A DNA stretch of 64,000 nt from an uncultured Pelagibacteraceae bacterium. GTDB taxonomy: Bacteria; Pseudomonadota; Alphaproteobacteria; Pelagibacterales; Pelagibacteraceae. The notes beneath the pieces were generated by a model. It was not told the DNA's origin. It did no database searches and was given only the letters and a program-made list of their open reading frames with translations. Both the position numbers and the translations under genes were made by a program. Within the stretch, counting starts at the first letter, position 1; each line of letters opens with the position of its first letter. The stretch covers positions 39,086 to 103,085 of the forward strand of contig CACGBZ010000005.1 of NCBI GenBank assembly GCA_902571425.1, in the 5' to 3' direction. This document shows positions 1 through 8,690 of this stretch, piece after piece.

Positions 1-1
1 A

Positions 2-394
2 TTATTTTTCATTTTTGTTGGACTATATTCTAGCTTATGTCTTCCTTTGTTCTCTCTTAATCTTGCTCATACAAATGACTTTGTTCCAAAATCTCAATTC
101 GTTGCAGCAGGAGGTGGTTTACAATTGATTTTTGGTGTTGGGGCTATAAGTGGTCCTATTTTATGTTCTCTATTTATGGGGTGGTTTGGTTTAAATGGGT
201 TATTTGTTTTTCTAATTATTGCTCATGCAATTATTGGAAGCTTCGGTTTATATAGAATGAAAGTCAGAGATACTGTGGAAAATCCAGACTCAACCTTTAC
301 ACCGGTCCCAGCTACGATAACACCAGCTGGATTGGAATTAGATCCTGATGCAAAACCTATTGAAGAACCAAATTATCAACACCAAAATAATTAA
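2..394 (+). CDS. MFS transporter, C-terminal part (gene begins before the window)
   Basis: The reading frame is open from base 2 and ends at a TAA at 392-394, so only the last ~130 residues are seen. It holds the final transmembrane helices of a major facilitator permease. The stretch LYSSLCLPLFSLNLAHTND resembles the conserved loop of YcaD-like MFS proteins, followed by a Gly-rich helix (AAGGGLQLIFGVGAISGP), two more hydrophobic helices and a Pro-rich hydrophilic tail. An apparent TTG start at 47 is internal and not the real start. Substrate unknown. Its stop interlocks with that of convergent cmk in the 4-base sequence TTAA at 391-394. Confidence 0.8.
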   Translation, partial: LFFIFVGLYSSLCLPLFSLNLAHTNDFVPKSQFVAAGGGLQLIFGVGAISGPILCSLFMGWFGLNGLFVFLIIAHAIIGSFGLYRMKVRDTVENPDSTFTPVPATITPAGLELDPDAKPIEEPNYQHQNN

Positions 395-1035
395 TTTGTA
401 TTATTCAGCCTATCAATATAGCTAGACATTTTTGATAGAACTTGTTTTTTTGTCAGCTGATCTGATCTAATCAAAATAGAGTCTTTAACTCTAATTAGTG
501 GACTGTGCCTTCTATTTTTGTCAGTCAAAGTACGTTTTTTTAAAGACTTTTTTACCTCTTTTAATGGTAATTTCTTTTTAATATCTAACCATCTTCTATA
601 ACTTGCAACATCTAAACTACATTTAAAATAAAATGCTAAATCATACTTAGGGTTTTTTGATAATATTTTACTGGCAATATCTCTCCCCTCAACACATATT
701 CTTTTATTTTTTCTAATTATGGAAATTTGTACTTTGTTAACAATTTCTCTAATTTTTTTTATTTTCGCCAAGCCAGCTACATGATTGCTGATTTGCTCTG
801 AATGTAAATTTTGTTTTGAGATTTTTTTATAAGAAATATTTTTAAATTTATTTTTTATAAAAGTAATTTGATTTTTAGGTTTGTGTTTGATTATTAGCTT
901 GCTAGCAAACCTGTATAAAAGTCCTGAATTTATTAGAAGTAATTTGTATTTTTTAGATATAAGTTTAGCAGCTGTACTTTTGCCACTTGCTGACTCCCCA
1001 TCACAAGCAATGATTAGTTTTTTTTGTCTGTTCAT
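391..1035 (-). CDS. cmk: Cytidylate kinase (CMP/dCMP kinase)
   Basis: Phosphorylates CMP and dCMP with ATP in the cytoplasm for pyrimidine nucleotide supply. The N-terminus has the P-loop GESASGKST (residues 13-21), followed by the nucleotide-monophosphate fold with NSGLLYRFASK in place of the usual D-S-G-x-x-YR. CVEGRDIASKI (about residues 114-124) matches the family G-R-D-I segment, and the Arg-rich RRWLD and KKRTLTDKNRRHSPL regions form the lid. At 214 residues it is near the usual ~225. It is very Lys/Ile-rich like its neighbours. The gene stands alone, 37 bases from the MOSC gene on the same strand. Identification is good, but the divergent NMP-binding segment keeps it below certainty. 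Confidence 0.85.
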   Translation of the reverse strand: MNRQKKLIIACDGESASGKSTAAKLISKKYKLLLINSGLLYRFASKLIIKHKPKNQITFIKNKFKNISYKKISKQNLHSEQISNHVAGLAKIKKIREIVNKVQISIIRKNKRICVEGRDIASKILSKNPKYDLAFYFKCSLDVASYRRWLDIKKKLPLKEVKKSLKKRTLTDKNRRHSPLIRVKDSILIRSDQLTKKQVLSKMSSYIDRLNNTN

Positions 1036-1072
1036 TTAATCTTATGCATATATAGAATTTGATATGACTTGT

Positions 1073-1519
1073 CTAATCTAACAAATTAATTTTATCCCCT
1101 ACAGTAATTTTTGAAGACGATAATATTTGACATCTAAGTCCACCTTTTCTCATAAATTCTTTAAGAATATTTTTTTGATCAAGCATTTCAGTCAAATGTC
1201 GACACGGACGACATAATTCAATTCCCTCTAATTCAACATTTCCTAGCTTTAATTTTTTTCCAATTAAGTCATTTAATTGGATGCCTTTTGTAACAACATT
1301 CCGTCTAAAATTGATGTAAGGTATATCAAGACCAAATTTAATATTATATTCATCAATATTCTCAGACTCTATTAAAGACAATTGATTGTATGGATCATTA
1401 AAATCATGAAAATGTCGATCTCCTACTATTCCTTTATTTGCTAAAACCTCAATTGAATTTACTTCCTTAATTGGTTGATTGTTGTCGGGAGCAATTCCTA
1501 ATTTAAATACTTCGGCCAT
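1073..1519 (-). CDS. MOSC domain protein
   Basis: MOSC domains are found in molybdenum-cofactor sulfurases and in enzymes such as YiiM/mARC that use a Cys to hold molybdopterin or sulfur. This 148-residue protein is a stand-alone MOSC domain. GIVGDRHF (about 30-37), the NFRRNVVTKGIQLNDLIGK block (about 70-88), and LCRPCRHLTEML with the conserved Cys at about 102 or 105 are diagnostic. The native substrate of stand-alone MOSC proteins is generally unknown. The start ATG at 1519 lies 46 bases from the divergent dioxygenase, so a shared promoter region is likely. It could help mature the molybdoenzyme encoded 10 kb away, but nothing in the sequence proves that. Confidence 0.82.
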   Translation of the reverse strand: MAEVFKLGIAPDNNQPIKEVNSIEVLANKGIVGDRHFHDFNDPYNQLSLIESENIDEYNIKFGLDIPYINFRRNVVTKGIQLNDLIGKKLKLGNVELEGIELCRPCRHLTEMLDQKNILKEFMRKGGLRCQILSSSKITVGDKINLLD

Positions 1520-1565
1520 AAATTATTGAAGAAATAGTTGAGCTCATATAATCTTTCAAAATAAT

Positions 1566-2390
1566 ATGACTTATCTATCATCAAATCAACTTAAACAGTA
1601 TCAAGACCAAGGTTACATATCTCCTGTTGAAGTTTTGTCTATTAGTGAGGCCCTAGAGGCAAGAGAAGAAATCGAATTAATTGAAAAAAAAATGCCAAAT
1701 GAAATAGATAAGTCAGGAAGATATAATGTTCATTTAATTTCACCAAAACTTGATTCAATTGTTCATAATTCAAAAATTTTAGATGCAGTAGAAAGTATTA
1801 TTGGAAAAAATATCTTAGTTTGCAGTACTACTTTGTTTATTAAAAACCCTAACGAACAAGGTTTTGTAAGTTATCACCAAGATGCAAAGTACATAGGATT
1901 AGAACCACACAATTGGGTCACAGCATGGGTAGCATTAACAGATTCGAACGAAAACAACGGATGTATGAAAATGTGGCCTAAATCACATTTAAATATTAAA
2001 GATCACAATGAAAAATTTAGTGAAGGAAATCTTCTAACTAGAGGACAAACAGTAGAGAATGTTCCTAAAGATGAAGTTAAATCCATAGAGCTTAAAGCGG
2101 GTCAAATGTCTTTGCATCATCCAAGAGTAGTGCATGGATCAGGAATAAATAAGAGTAATGATAGAAGAATAGGATTTGTTATTCAAAGTTATATAGGCAC
2201 AAATGTAAAACAAATCTTAGGGAAAAACAGTGTTCAAATTGCAAGAGGAGAAGATAAATATAATCATCATGAAGTGATAAATAGAACTAAAGCTTTAATG
2301 AGTGAGGAGAGTATTTTACTTCGAAAAAAAGAAAATGATTACTTGCAAGAAATTTTTTATAAAGGTGCAAAACAAAAAGGTTCTTATTAA
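1566..2390 (+). CDS. Phytanoyl-CoA dioxygenase (PhyH) family 2-oxoglutarate/Fe(II) oxygenase
   Basis: A 274-residue cytoplasmic oxygenase of the PhyH/EctD superfamily. The metal-binding facial triad is visible as His104-Gln-Asp106 (YHQDAKY) and His190 in HHPRVVHGSG, and Arg200/201 is placed to bind 2-oxoglutarate. NNGCMKMWPKSH is the usual conserved segment between the two halves. Marine bacteria carry many such proteins acting on amino acids, lipids or phosphonates, and the substrate cannot be told from sequence. The start ATG is the first in frame after the divergent MOSC gene. Two small unknown genes follow on the same strand at 9 and 11 bases. Confidence 0.85.
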   Translation: MTYLSSNQLKQYQDQGYISPVEVLSISEALEAREEIELIEKKMPNEIDKSGRYNVHLISPKLDSIVHNSKILDAVESIIGKNILVCSTTLFIKNPNEQGFVSYHQDAKYIGLEPHNWVTAWVALTDSNENNGCMKMWPKSHLNIKDHNEKFSEGNLLTRGQTVENVPKDEVKSIELKAGQMSLHHPRVVHGSGINKSNDRRIGFVIQSYIGTNVKQILGKNSVQIARGEDKYNHHEVINRTKALMSEESILLRKKENDYLQEIFYKGAKQKGSY

Positions 2391-2399
2391 TAATTAAAT

Positions 2400-2867
2400 A
2401 TGGGTGATTTAAATAAAGCACCAAACGATTTTTTTGATAATTGGAATAAAATCCAATCAATGTCATATAAAAATGTCATTGAGCTACTTGTCAAAAGAAG
2501 TAGTGAAAAAAAGATATTAGCTTTAATTCAATTTGAATTAGATCAATTTTCAGAAAATGTTCAAAATGATTTAGCTATTTCTGAAACAAGTTCTTTCTAT
2601 AAAGAAATAACTAACCTTTTCAGAGATTCTAACTGGTGGTCAACTGCTACGGTAACTGATGCTTGTAAATATTATTTAAACTGTGCGAGAAATAATATTT
2701 CTTATTTTGAAAACTATGTAGAGGCAGGTAGTGATTTGTCTCAAAATCAAAAAAATGAGATATTTGCCTTATATCAATTATGTACTTTATTTGTTTCTTG
2801 GAATGCTATTAAAGATAAAAAGATCAGAGAAATTATAGATATTAGAAAAAGTTTATTTTTTAGATAA
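2400..2867 (+). CDS. Protein of unknown function, 155 residues
   Basis: I do not recognise this family. The product is soluble-looking and mostly helical by composition, with no signal peptide and no clear membrane segment. It contains a Trp-rich segment (SNWWSTATVTDACKYYLNCARNN, cut here: Trp-Trp near residues 79-80) and a second hydrophobic helix (LYQLCTLFVSWNA). It begins 9 bases after the PhyH-type oxygenase and ends 11 bases before another small gene, so the three probably share a transcript. Codon use matches the neighbours, which supports a real gene rather than a chance frame. Confidence 0.65.
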   Translation: MGDLNKAPNDFFDNWNKIQSMSYKNVIELLVKRSSEKKILALIQFELDQFSENVQNDLAISETSSFYKEITNLFRDSNWWSTATVTDACKYYLNCARNNISYFENYVEAGSDLSQNQKNEIFALYQLCTLFVSWNAIKDKKIREIIDIRKSLFFR

Positions 2868-2878
2868 AACTAATCAAT

Positions 2879-3106
2879 ATGAACAAAGAAAACGCAAGTA
2901 AACTCTGGAAAATTATTCAGGAAGCTGGCGATTATTTGGTGGGTCAATTACCTGACCACCCAAATCACCCCAAAGGAAGAAACCCCTATGCTCATGTTGC
3001 AATTTGTGTGAAGAGTAAGTTTAACGCAAGTTATAAAGACATTCCTGACGAACAATATGATGAAGTGATAAAATATATTGAGTTTTTAAAAGAAAATCCT
3101 AGTTAG
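2879..3106 (+). CDS. Small unknown protein with ORF6C-like C-terminal segment
   Basis: A 75-residue protein with a helical N-terminus, a polar middle (GQLPDHPNHPKGRNPYAHVA) and a C-terminal segment FNASYKDIPDEQYDEVIKYI. That last segment resembles the ORF6C domain found at the end of phage anti-repressors (typical wording: RFGVSSYKDIP followed by a helix). This is recall, not a search result, and there is no other phage gene nearby, so a role in repression is not claimed. It overlaps the end of the convergent threonine aldolase gene by 8 bases. Confidence 0.65.
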   Translation: MNKENASKLWKIIQEAGDYLVGQLPDHPNHPKGRNPYAHVAICVKSKFNASYKDIPDEQYDEVIKYIEFLKENPS

Positions 3107-4148
3107 ATTTAATTGTATTTAATAAATCATCAACATCTTTATCTTTAGTATTCCAAGCAGCAACTAATCTAACAGCTTTTCCATCTAATTCTTCTTCATT
3201 CATTTTATAACCTTCAGAATTTAGATGTTCTATTTTTTCTCTTGGAAATTTTGCAAATACTTCGTTTGCTTCTGTAGGATAAGCAATTTCAATATCGTTG
3301 TGATTGCTTAAACCATCGCTTAATTTTTTACCCATTGCATTAGCGTGCTTTGCATTTCTCAACCAAACATCATTTGAAATGTATGCATCGAGTTGTGCAG
3401 AAACAAAACGCATTTTTGATAATAAGTGCCCCGCTCTTTTCATTAAAAAAGCAATGTCTCCAACTAATTCTTTCTTAAAAAATATAATTGCTTCAGCTGC
3501 CAGACATCCATTTTTAGTTGCTCCAAATGACAAGACATCAACCCCAGATTTCCAAGTCATTTCAGCAGGAGTTACATCTAAAGACACCAAAGCATTAGCA
3601 AATCTAGCGCCATCCATATGTAAATTTAGATTATGTTTATGAGTGATTTCTGCAATTTTTTTAATTTCATCTAATTGATAAACTTCACCTGTTTCACACA
3701 CTTGAGTGATACTGACTGATGAAGGTTGTGTATGATGAACAATCCCTTTTCCTCCAATAGATTGATCTAACTCCTTTGCAGTTATTTTTCCCATTATTCC
3801 ATTTAAAGGAACCAACTTTCCTCCTCCTGTATAAAATTCAGGTGCACCACATTCATCGGTGTTTATATGAGACATCTTATGACAATAAATATTTCCATAC
3901 GAAGGTGTCATTGTAGATAATGCTAAAGCATTAGCAGCTGTTCCTGATGCCGTCGGAAAAACAATTACCTCTTTTTCAAATATTTCTGAAAACTTATCTT
4001 GTAACTCAGTTGATAAAGGATCGTTTCCATAAGGAGTGCTGTCTCCTTCATTTGCTTTTATGATTGCCTCTAATACTTCAGGACAAGCACCTGCAACATT
4101 ATCGGAGGCGAATTTAACTCGCTCTCTTTTTGTTTTAATTTTTGCCAT
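3099..4148 (-). CDS. ltaE: Low-specificity L-threonine aldolase (PLP enzyme)
   Basis: Cleaves threonine or allo-threonine to glycine plus acetaldehyde in the cytoplasm. The 349-residue protein has the aldolase N-terminus (FASDNVAGACPEVLEAI), the GTAANALAL substrate/PLP loop at about 69-77, the PLP ring-binding DGAR at 179-182 (Asp179), and the Schiff-base lysine Lys212 in SFGATKNGCLAAEAI. It is the last gene of a minus-strand run (EamA, creatinase, amidinotransferase, aldolase), starting 2 bases after the amidinotransferase stop. Glycine is both its product and a substrate of the amidinotransferase, which makes the grouping sensible. Related beta-hydroxy amino acid substrates remain possible. 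Confidence 0.9.
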   Translation of the reverse strand: MAKIKTKRERVKFASDNVAGACPEVLEAIIKANEGDSTPYGNDPLSTELQDKFSEIFEKEVIVFPTASGTAANALALSTMTPSYGNIYCHKMSHINTDECGAPEFYTGGGKLVPLNGIMGKITAKELDQSIGGKGIVHHTQPSSVSITQVCETGEVYQLDEIKKIAEITHKHNLNLHMDGARFANALVSLDVTPAEMTWKSGVDVLSFGATKNGCLAAEAIIFFKKELVGDIAFLMKRAGHLLSKMRFVSAQLDAYISNDVWLRNAKHANAMGKKLSDGLSNHNDIEIAYPTEANEVFAKFPREKIEHLNSEGYKMNEEELDGKAVRLVAAWNTKDKDVDDLLNTIKSN

Positions 4149-4150
4149 TT

Positions 4151-5266
4151 TTATTGTTTTGGAAAATAATCTTTTAAATTGCCTTCTCTATATACATCTG
4201 CTGTACAACAATGAAGACCTCCACCAAATGCATAAGCATTTCTAAGCTCTACTGGTAATACTTCCATTCCTAATTTATCTAATTGCTCAGCTTGATAAAT
4301 TTCACTTTTCTCAACACAAACTGTTTTAGGATCTAAAACTAAAACATTCATTGATAACCATGTTGAAGAATAACATAATGGTGGCGGTTCATTATGTGCT
4401 GGCTGAGCACTATCAACAATTTCCCATCCATTATCTTCGAAAAGTTTTCTTTGTTCTTTTGGTAATCTTCTTTGAGGATTGTTGATAATTAAACCTTCTT
4501 TTATTGGGGTAAAGGTTGCATCAATGTGAATAGGATAAGGATCACCTGGGAAGTTAACTGCATGAACTCTGTGATCTTTATAATGTCTCTTTAGCCAATC
4601 AATTCCTTTTAAATTTGTTGTAAATCCATGTTGTACAACTAAGTCTTTACCAAATCTTAGCACGTCCGCTGCATCAAATAATGGTTCTTCTTCAGTGGTT
4701 ACAAAATATTTTTTCTCAGTCCACTCTAATCTTTTTTGAACACCTATTTTATCTGATAAATAATCCTTTCTATAATCTGCATCAGTTAATCTTGGCTTTG
4801 GAGCAGACTCGTGTCTCATATTAGGATCTTGATTATAATAATCTTTTAGAAGTGGTCGGTAACATAAATATTCAAACCAACGACAACGATAACTCATTGT
4901 AGCTTCTAAGATCTCATTACCCACTGTTAACAAAACATCTCTTGGGGGCATGCAGCCAAACATTGTTTCTGCTTCCCAGTCAGGCGTGGAAGTTTTTTGA
5001 TTAAAATCTATTGGTGTTGGTCGATCAACTTTAATACCTCTTTTTTGAAGCATATTTGAAAAATTATCTAATAATTCATTTGCTTTATCGACAGTATCTT
5101 TTGTTCTTGGTCCAAACTGACCTCGCATATCACTGTCTTCTGGAACTTTTGCATCCAAAGCAGGCTCTGGTGCTGGTATACAAGTACCATCCGCTCTTCC
5201 AACAATAACATGTTTTAACGGATCCCACTCATTCCAACTATTAACAATAGTTTTATTCTCACTCAT
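4151..5266 (-). CDS. Glycine amidinotransferase (AGAT-type)
   Basis: Family members move the amidino group of arginine to glycine, giving guanidinoacetate and ornithine. The 371-residue protein keeps the catalytic set known from the animal enzyme: Asp198 in FDAADVLRFG, His247 in PIHIDATF and the nucleophile Cys353 in GGGLHCCTADV. The spacing Asp-to-His is 49 residues, as in human AGAT (254 to 303). The N-terminus VNSWNEWDPLKHVIVGRA is also typical, without a mitochondrial leader. StrB-type inosamine-phosphate amidinotransferases are relatives, so the acceptor could differ. It starts 5 bases after the creatinase stop. The natural direction of the reaction in this operon is open. Confidence 0.85.
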   Translation of the reverse strand: MSENKTIVNSWNEWDPLKHVIVGRADGTCIPAPEPALDAKVPEDSDMRGQFGPRTKDTVDKANELLDNFSNMLQKRGIKVDRPTPIDFNQKTSTPDWEAETMFGCMPPRDVLLTVGNEILEATMSYRCRWFEYLCYRPLLKDYYNQDPNMRHESAPKPRLTDADYRKDYLSDKIGVQKRLEWTEKKYFVTTEEEPLFDAADVLRFGKDLVVQHGFTTNLKGIDWLKRHYKDHRVHAVNFPGDPYPIHIDATFTPIKEGLIINNPQRRLPKEQRKLFEDNGWEIVDSAQPAHNEPPPLCYSSTWLSMNVLVLDPKTVCVEKSEIYQAEQLDKLGMEVLPVELRNAYAFGGGLHCCTADVYREGNLKDYFPKQ

Positions 5267-5271
5267 AAAGA

Positions 5272-6489
5272 TTAATTTTTTATAATATTATGCTCAGGGC
5301 CGAAAGGAAATTTTGTAATATTTTCTGCTCCATCTTTACCAATCACCAAAATATCGTGTTCTCTATATCCACCTGCACCAGGATTACTTTCTGGGATCAT
5401 TATCATTGGTTCCATAGACACCACCATATTTTCCTCAATAACAGTATCAATATCTTCTCTTAATTCTAAACCAGCTTCTCTTCCATAAAAGTGTGAAAGC
5501 ATACCAAATGAATGTCCATAACCAAAAGTTCGATACTGAAGATAACCAAGCTCAGCAAAAAGTTCGTTAAGCTCATGACAAATATCAGAACATTTAACAC
5601 CTGGTTTAATTAATTCTAATCCTCTTTTATGAACTTTAACATTTGCCTCCCAAGCTTTAAGTGAAGCATCATCAGCATGATCTAAAAATAAAGTTCGCTC
5701 CAATGCAGTGTAGTAGCCTGAGATCATAGGAAAAGTATTTAAAGATAAAATATCTCCTTTGACTAATTTTCTATTTGTCTTTGGATTGTGAGCTCCATCT
5801 GTATTGATGCCTGATTGAAACCATACCCAAGTATCCATGTACTCTGCATCTGGATAGCTTTTAACAATCTCTCTTTCCATTCTATCTCTTGCTGCAATAG
5901 CTACTTCAATCTCCGTATTATCCTCTCTAATATTTTTAACTATTTCTTTACCACCAATGTCTGCTATTCTTGCACCATTTCTAATGATCTCAATTTCTTC
6001 GTCAGATTTAATCATTCTAAGTTTCATTAGATCTTTTGAAACATCGCTAAATACAGAGAAAGTAAAGATAGATCCTATTTTTTCTCTCATATCTAAAGTG
6101 ACATGATCATTTTCAATTCCAATATTTTTTGGAGGCTCATCCCTTCCAATAATTGAAACAATGGCTCTTAAAAAATTATCTCTTTTCCAATCAGTATAAA
6201 TAACGTTATCGCAATGGGATCTACGCCATGGTTGACTTGCATCAATGTTAGCTGAAATTGTTGAAATTTTATTTTGAGTAATCACACATCCGTAAGGTCT
6301 ACCAAAAGAACAGTAAATAAAACCTGTGTAATATGCAACGTTATGCATAGATGTTAAAATAATCATATCAAGACCATTTTGATCCATCAGTGATCTAAGT
6401 TTGTTTACTCGATCGTTATATTCTTTGTCTGTGAAAGGTAATTTTACTTTCTCACCATTTTTAAGTTCAAAAAAATCTGGTCGTTCCAT
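5272..6489 (-). CDS. Creatinase (creatine amidinohydrolase)
   Basis: Hydrolyses creatine to sarcosine and urea. The 405 residues align end to end, from memory, with Pseudomonas creatinase (404). Shared blocks include YCSFGRPYG, the N-terminal-domain WRR in QPWRR, MDTWVWFQSGINTDGAHNP, LQYRTFGYGHSFGMLSH and the C-terminus ITKFPFGPEHNII. His234, Glu264 and Glu360 fall where catalytic or substrate-binding His232, Glu262 and Glu358 lie in that enzyme. The pita-bread fold is shared with Xaa-Pro peptidases, but residues expected for dinuclear metal binding are not evident. It starts 1 base after the EamA permease stop and precedes the amidinotransferase. Confidence 0.88.
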   Translation of the reverse strand: MERPDFFELKNGEKVKLPFTDKEYNDRVNKLRSLMDQNGLDMIILTSMHNVAYYTGFIYCSFGRPYGCVITQNKISTISANIDASQPWRRSHCDNVIYTDWKRDNFLRAIVSIIGRDEPPKNIGIENDHVTLDMREKIGSIFTFSVFSDVSKDLMKLRMIKSDEEIEIIRNGARIADIGGKEIVKNIREDNTEIEVAIAARDRMEREIVKSYPDAEYMDTWVWFQSGINTDGAHNPKTNRKLVKGDILSLNTFPMISGYYTALERTLFLDHADDASLKAWEANVKVHKRGLELIKPGVKCSDICHELNELFAELGYLQYRTFGYGHSFGMLSHFYGREAGLELREDIDTVIEENMVVSMEPMIMIPESNPGAGGYREHDILVIGKDGAENITKFPFGPEHNIIKN

Positions 6490-6490
6490 A

Positions 6491-7396
6491 TTAATTTAAT
6501 GCTATATATCTTTTGTTCCATCTCATTATTAAACTGTAATAAAATATAGATACAAAAAGAAAAAAACCACCGATTATAGTATTTGTGGATGGTACTTCAT
6601 TAATACCAAATAATGGTAACCAAACCCAAAAAATTCCACCTACAACTTCAGTTAAAGATAATAAAGTCAATTCTGCTGCTGGTATCGCTTTAGATCCAAT
6701 TGAATATAAAATTAAACCAAAACAAACTAGTGTCCCATGCAAAGAAAATAAAGCTCCATTATAGCTAGATGAAAAGAAAACTAAGTCTTTTGATAAAATC
6801 ATAATTGTTGCAAACACAAAACAAAATAAACCTGCAAAAGCTACCGTTGTGAATTTTGGTGTTTCTTTTCTCCATCTAAGAGTCACAGAAAACACTGAGA
6901 AACCAATTGAGGAAGTTAAACCAAATACAAAACCAATTAATGATTTTTCACCCGTATTTCCAAGTGCCATAATAATGATACCAACTGTTGCAATTATTAT
7001 TGATATCCAAACATTGAGAGAAATTTTTTCTCTTAAAAATAAAAATGCCAATAATGCTGTAAAAAAAGGCATTGCTGCTAAACAAAGCAAAGTAACTGCA
7101 GCGCTAGTATTTGTAATTGAATAAATAAATGTAATCATAGCGATCCCTAATCCAGATCCGCCGATTACGCCAGATAAACCTATTTTATAATAGTTTTTGT
7201 AAAAATTTTTTCCTTCTTCGAAAAATAAATAAAGATTTAACAAGATGAAAATTGTTAAACCTCTGCCAAAAATGTACTGCCAAGGTGCCAATTGGGGATT
7301 ATCCATGTATCGAACCACTAATGGACCAAACGACCACAACAGACCGGCAAAAAGTACAACGGGAATGGCTATTCTTGGATTTCTTAACTCTAACAT
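6491..7396 (-). CDS. EamA/DMT-family permease
   Basis: A 301-residue inner-membrane protein with ten predicted hydrophobic helices in two EamA repeats. The first repeat starts FAGLLWSFGPLVVRYM and the second starts near GLTSSIGFSVFSVTLRW, with the usual AAMPFFTALLAFLFLREKIS motif closing the first. DMT permeases move small metabolites, often outward, and the substrate cannot be read from sequence. It heads the creatinase-amidinotransferase-aldolase run, with 1 base to the next gene, so transport of a guanidino compound, amino acid or breakdown product is a reasonable inference only. Confidence 0.85.
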   Translation of the reverse strand: MLELRNPRIAIPVVLFAGLLWSFGPLVVRYMDNPQLAPWQYIFGRGLTIFILLNLYLFFEEGKNFYKNYYKIGLSGVIGGSGLGIAMITFIYSITNTSAAVTLLCLAAMPFFTALLAFLFLREKISLNVWISIIIATVGIIIMALGNTGEKSLIGFVFGLTSSIGFSVFSVTLRWRKETPKFTTVAFAGLFCFVFATIMILSKDLVFFSSSYNGALFSLHGTLVCFGLILYSIGSKAIPAAELTLLSLTEVVGGIFWVWLPLFGINEVPSTNTIIGGFFLFVSIFYYSLIMRWNKRYIALN

Positions 7397-7445
7397 AATG
7401 AGAAATCTAATTGTAAATAGAATTTTCTACAACAAAAATACGTTT

Positions 7446-8690
7446 CTAAACTAAATTTTGATTTGAAAGGTTGGGGAAAAAACAATCAACGATCTCTCCT
7501 TTTTTAAATTTTGATTTACCCGCTGGTAACAAAACCCAAATATTTGATTTTACAAATGATTTAATTCTAAAAGACTCTTGACCTTTTAAAATTTCAACAT
7601 TTATTTTTCCATTTTTAGTTGTGCTTAACTTGCTCTTTACAAATCTTGTGAAATTCTTTTTTTTATCAAATCCATTTGTCAAAATAGCTTTGATTGATTT
7701 TTCTTCAGCTAATCCTAAAGCATTTAAAATATATGGAATTACAAAAAATCTAAAACATGCAGCTGAAGAGATCGGATTTCCCGGAAGTCCAAATATTACC
7801 TTTTCTCTCCCTTTAATTTTTGCAAACATTATTGGTTTTCCTGGCCTTATTGCAGCACTTTTGAAATAGCTTGATAAATTAAATTTTTTAACAACATCAG
7901 GTATAAAATCAAATTTACCAGCAGACACTGCGCCTGACGTAATAATAATATCATCTTTAGATTTAATTAAATTATTTATTTTTTGTTTAAAGATATTTTG
8001 ATGATTATCTCTTAATATACTTCCGCTTTTAAAATTAAATAAAAAATTTTGATTTAAATTTTTAATATAGTGTATGTTGGAATTTCTTACCATCCAATTT
8101 GGAATATTATCTTTGTTTGATATTTCGTTTCCTGTTGAAAAAAATAATATGTTAATTCTTTTTTTTACTTTAATTTTTTTAATACCTAAACTTTTAAAAG
8201 CTAAAATATGGTTAGGTTGAATAATTGTATTTTTTTTTATTACAACCTCCCCTTTTCTAAAATCTGAACCTGCAAACCTAACATGATTAAATTTTTTTAT
8301 TTTTTGATCAATTAAAATATATTTTTTATTAGGTGCAAAAATTATTTGTTCTATAGGAATAATTGTATCAAAACCCTTTGGTATAATTCCTCCAGTCATT
8401 ATTTCGGCGGTATCAAATTTTTTGATCTTTTTTTTAAATGGTTTCATTCCTGCTGCAATTGATCCAATTATTTTAAATTTTTTTGGGAATTTTTTTTTTA
8501 ATCCGTTAGTGTCTTTTGAATTAATTGCGTACCCATCAAATGCAGCATTATTCCCTGCTGGATAATTTATATTAGAATAAACATTAATAGAAACTAATCT
8601 ATTTAGAGAATTTGCACTATTTAAAGTCTCATCTTTAATTTTAATTTTTGCTTTTTTTAAAATTGTCTTTGATTTTTCGTAACTAATCAT
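7446..8690 (-). CDS. moeA: Molybdopterin molybdotransferase MoeA
   Basis: Inserts molybdate into adenylated molybdopterin during molybdenum-cofactor synthesis. The 414-residue protein shows the MoeA order: N-terminal segment with NAAFDGYAI near residues 48-56, a MoCF-like domain with FSTGNEI and TSGAVSAGKFDFI, then GRPGKPI-like AAIRPGKPIMFA and GLPGNPISSAACF, and a small C-terminal domain ending LLPAGKSKFKKGEIVDC. It is unusually Lys-rich. Its start overlaps the end of mobA by 8 bases, so both form one transcript, divergent from the formate dehydrogenase cluster that needs the cofactor. Confidence 0.9.
   Translation of the reverse strand: MISYEKSKTILKKAKIKIKDETLNSANSLNRLVSINVYSNINYPAGNNAAFDGYAINSKDTNGLKKKFPKKFKIIGSIAAGMKPFKKKIKKFDTAEIMTGGIIPKGFDTIIPIEQIIFAPNKKYILIDQKIKKFNHVRFAGSDFRKGEVVIKKNTIIQPNHILAFKSLGIKKIKVKKRINILFFSTGNEISNKDNIPNWMVRNSNIHYIKNLNQNFLFNFKSGSILRDNHQNIFKQKINNLIKSKDDIIITSGAVSAGKFDFIPDVVKKFNLSSYFKSAAIRPGKPIMFAKIKGREKVIFGLPGNPISSAACFRFFVIPYILNALGLAEEKSIKAILTNGFDKKKNFTRFVKSKLSTTKNGKINVEILKGQESFRIKSFVKSNIWVLLPAGKSKFKKGEIVDCFFPNLSNQNLV

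Noticed and set aside
3304..3642. 112-codon open frame antisense to threonine aldolase
   Set aside because: Shadow of a clearly recognised enzyme gene.
5272..6489. Annotation of the pita-bread hydrolase as Xaa-Pro aminopeptidase
   Set aside because: Block-by-block resemblance to Pseudomonas creatinase, including His234, Glu264, Glu360 and matching length, is much stronger than to peptidases of the same fold.
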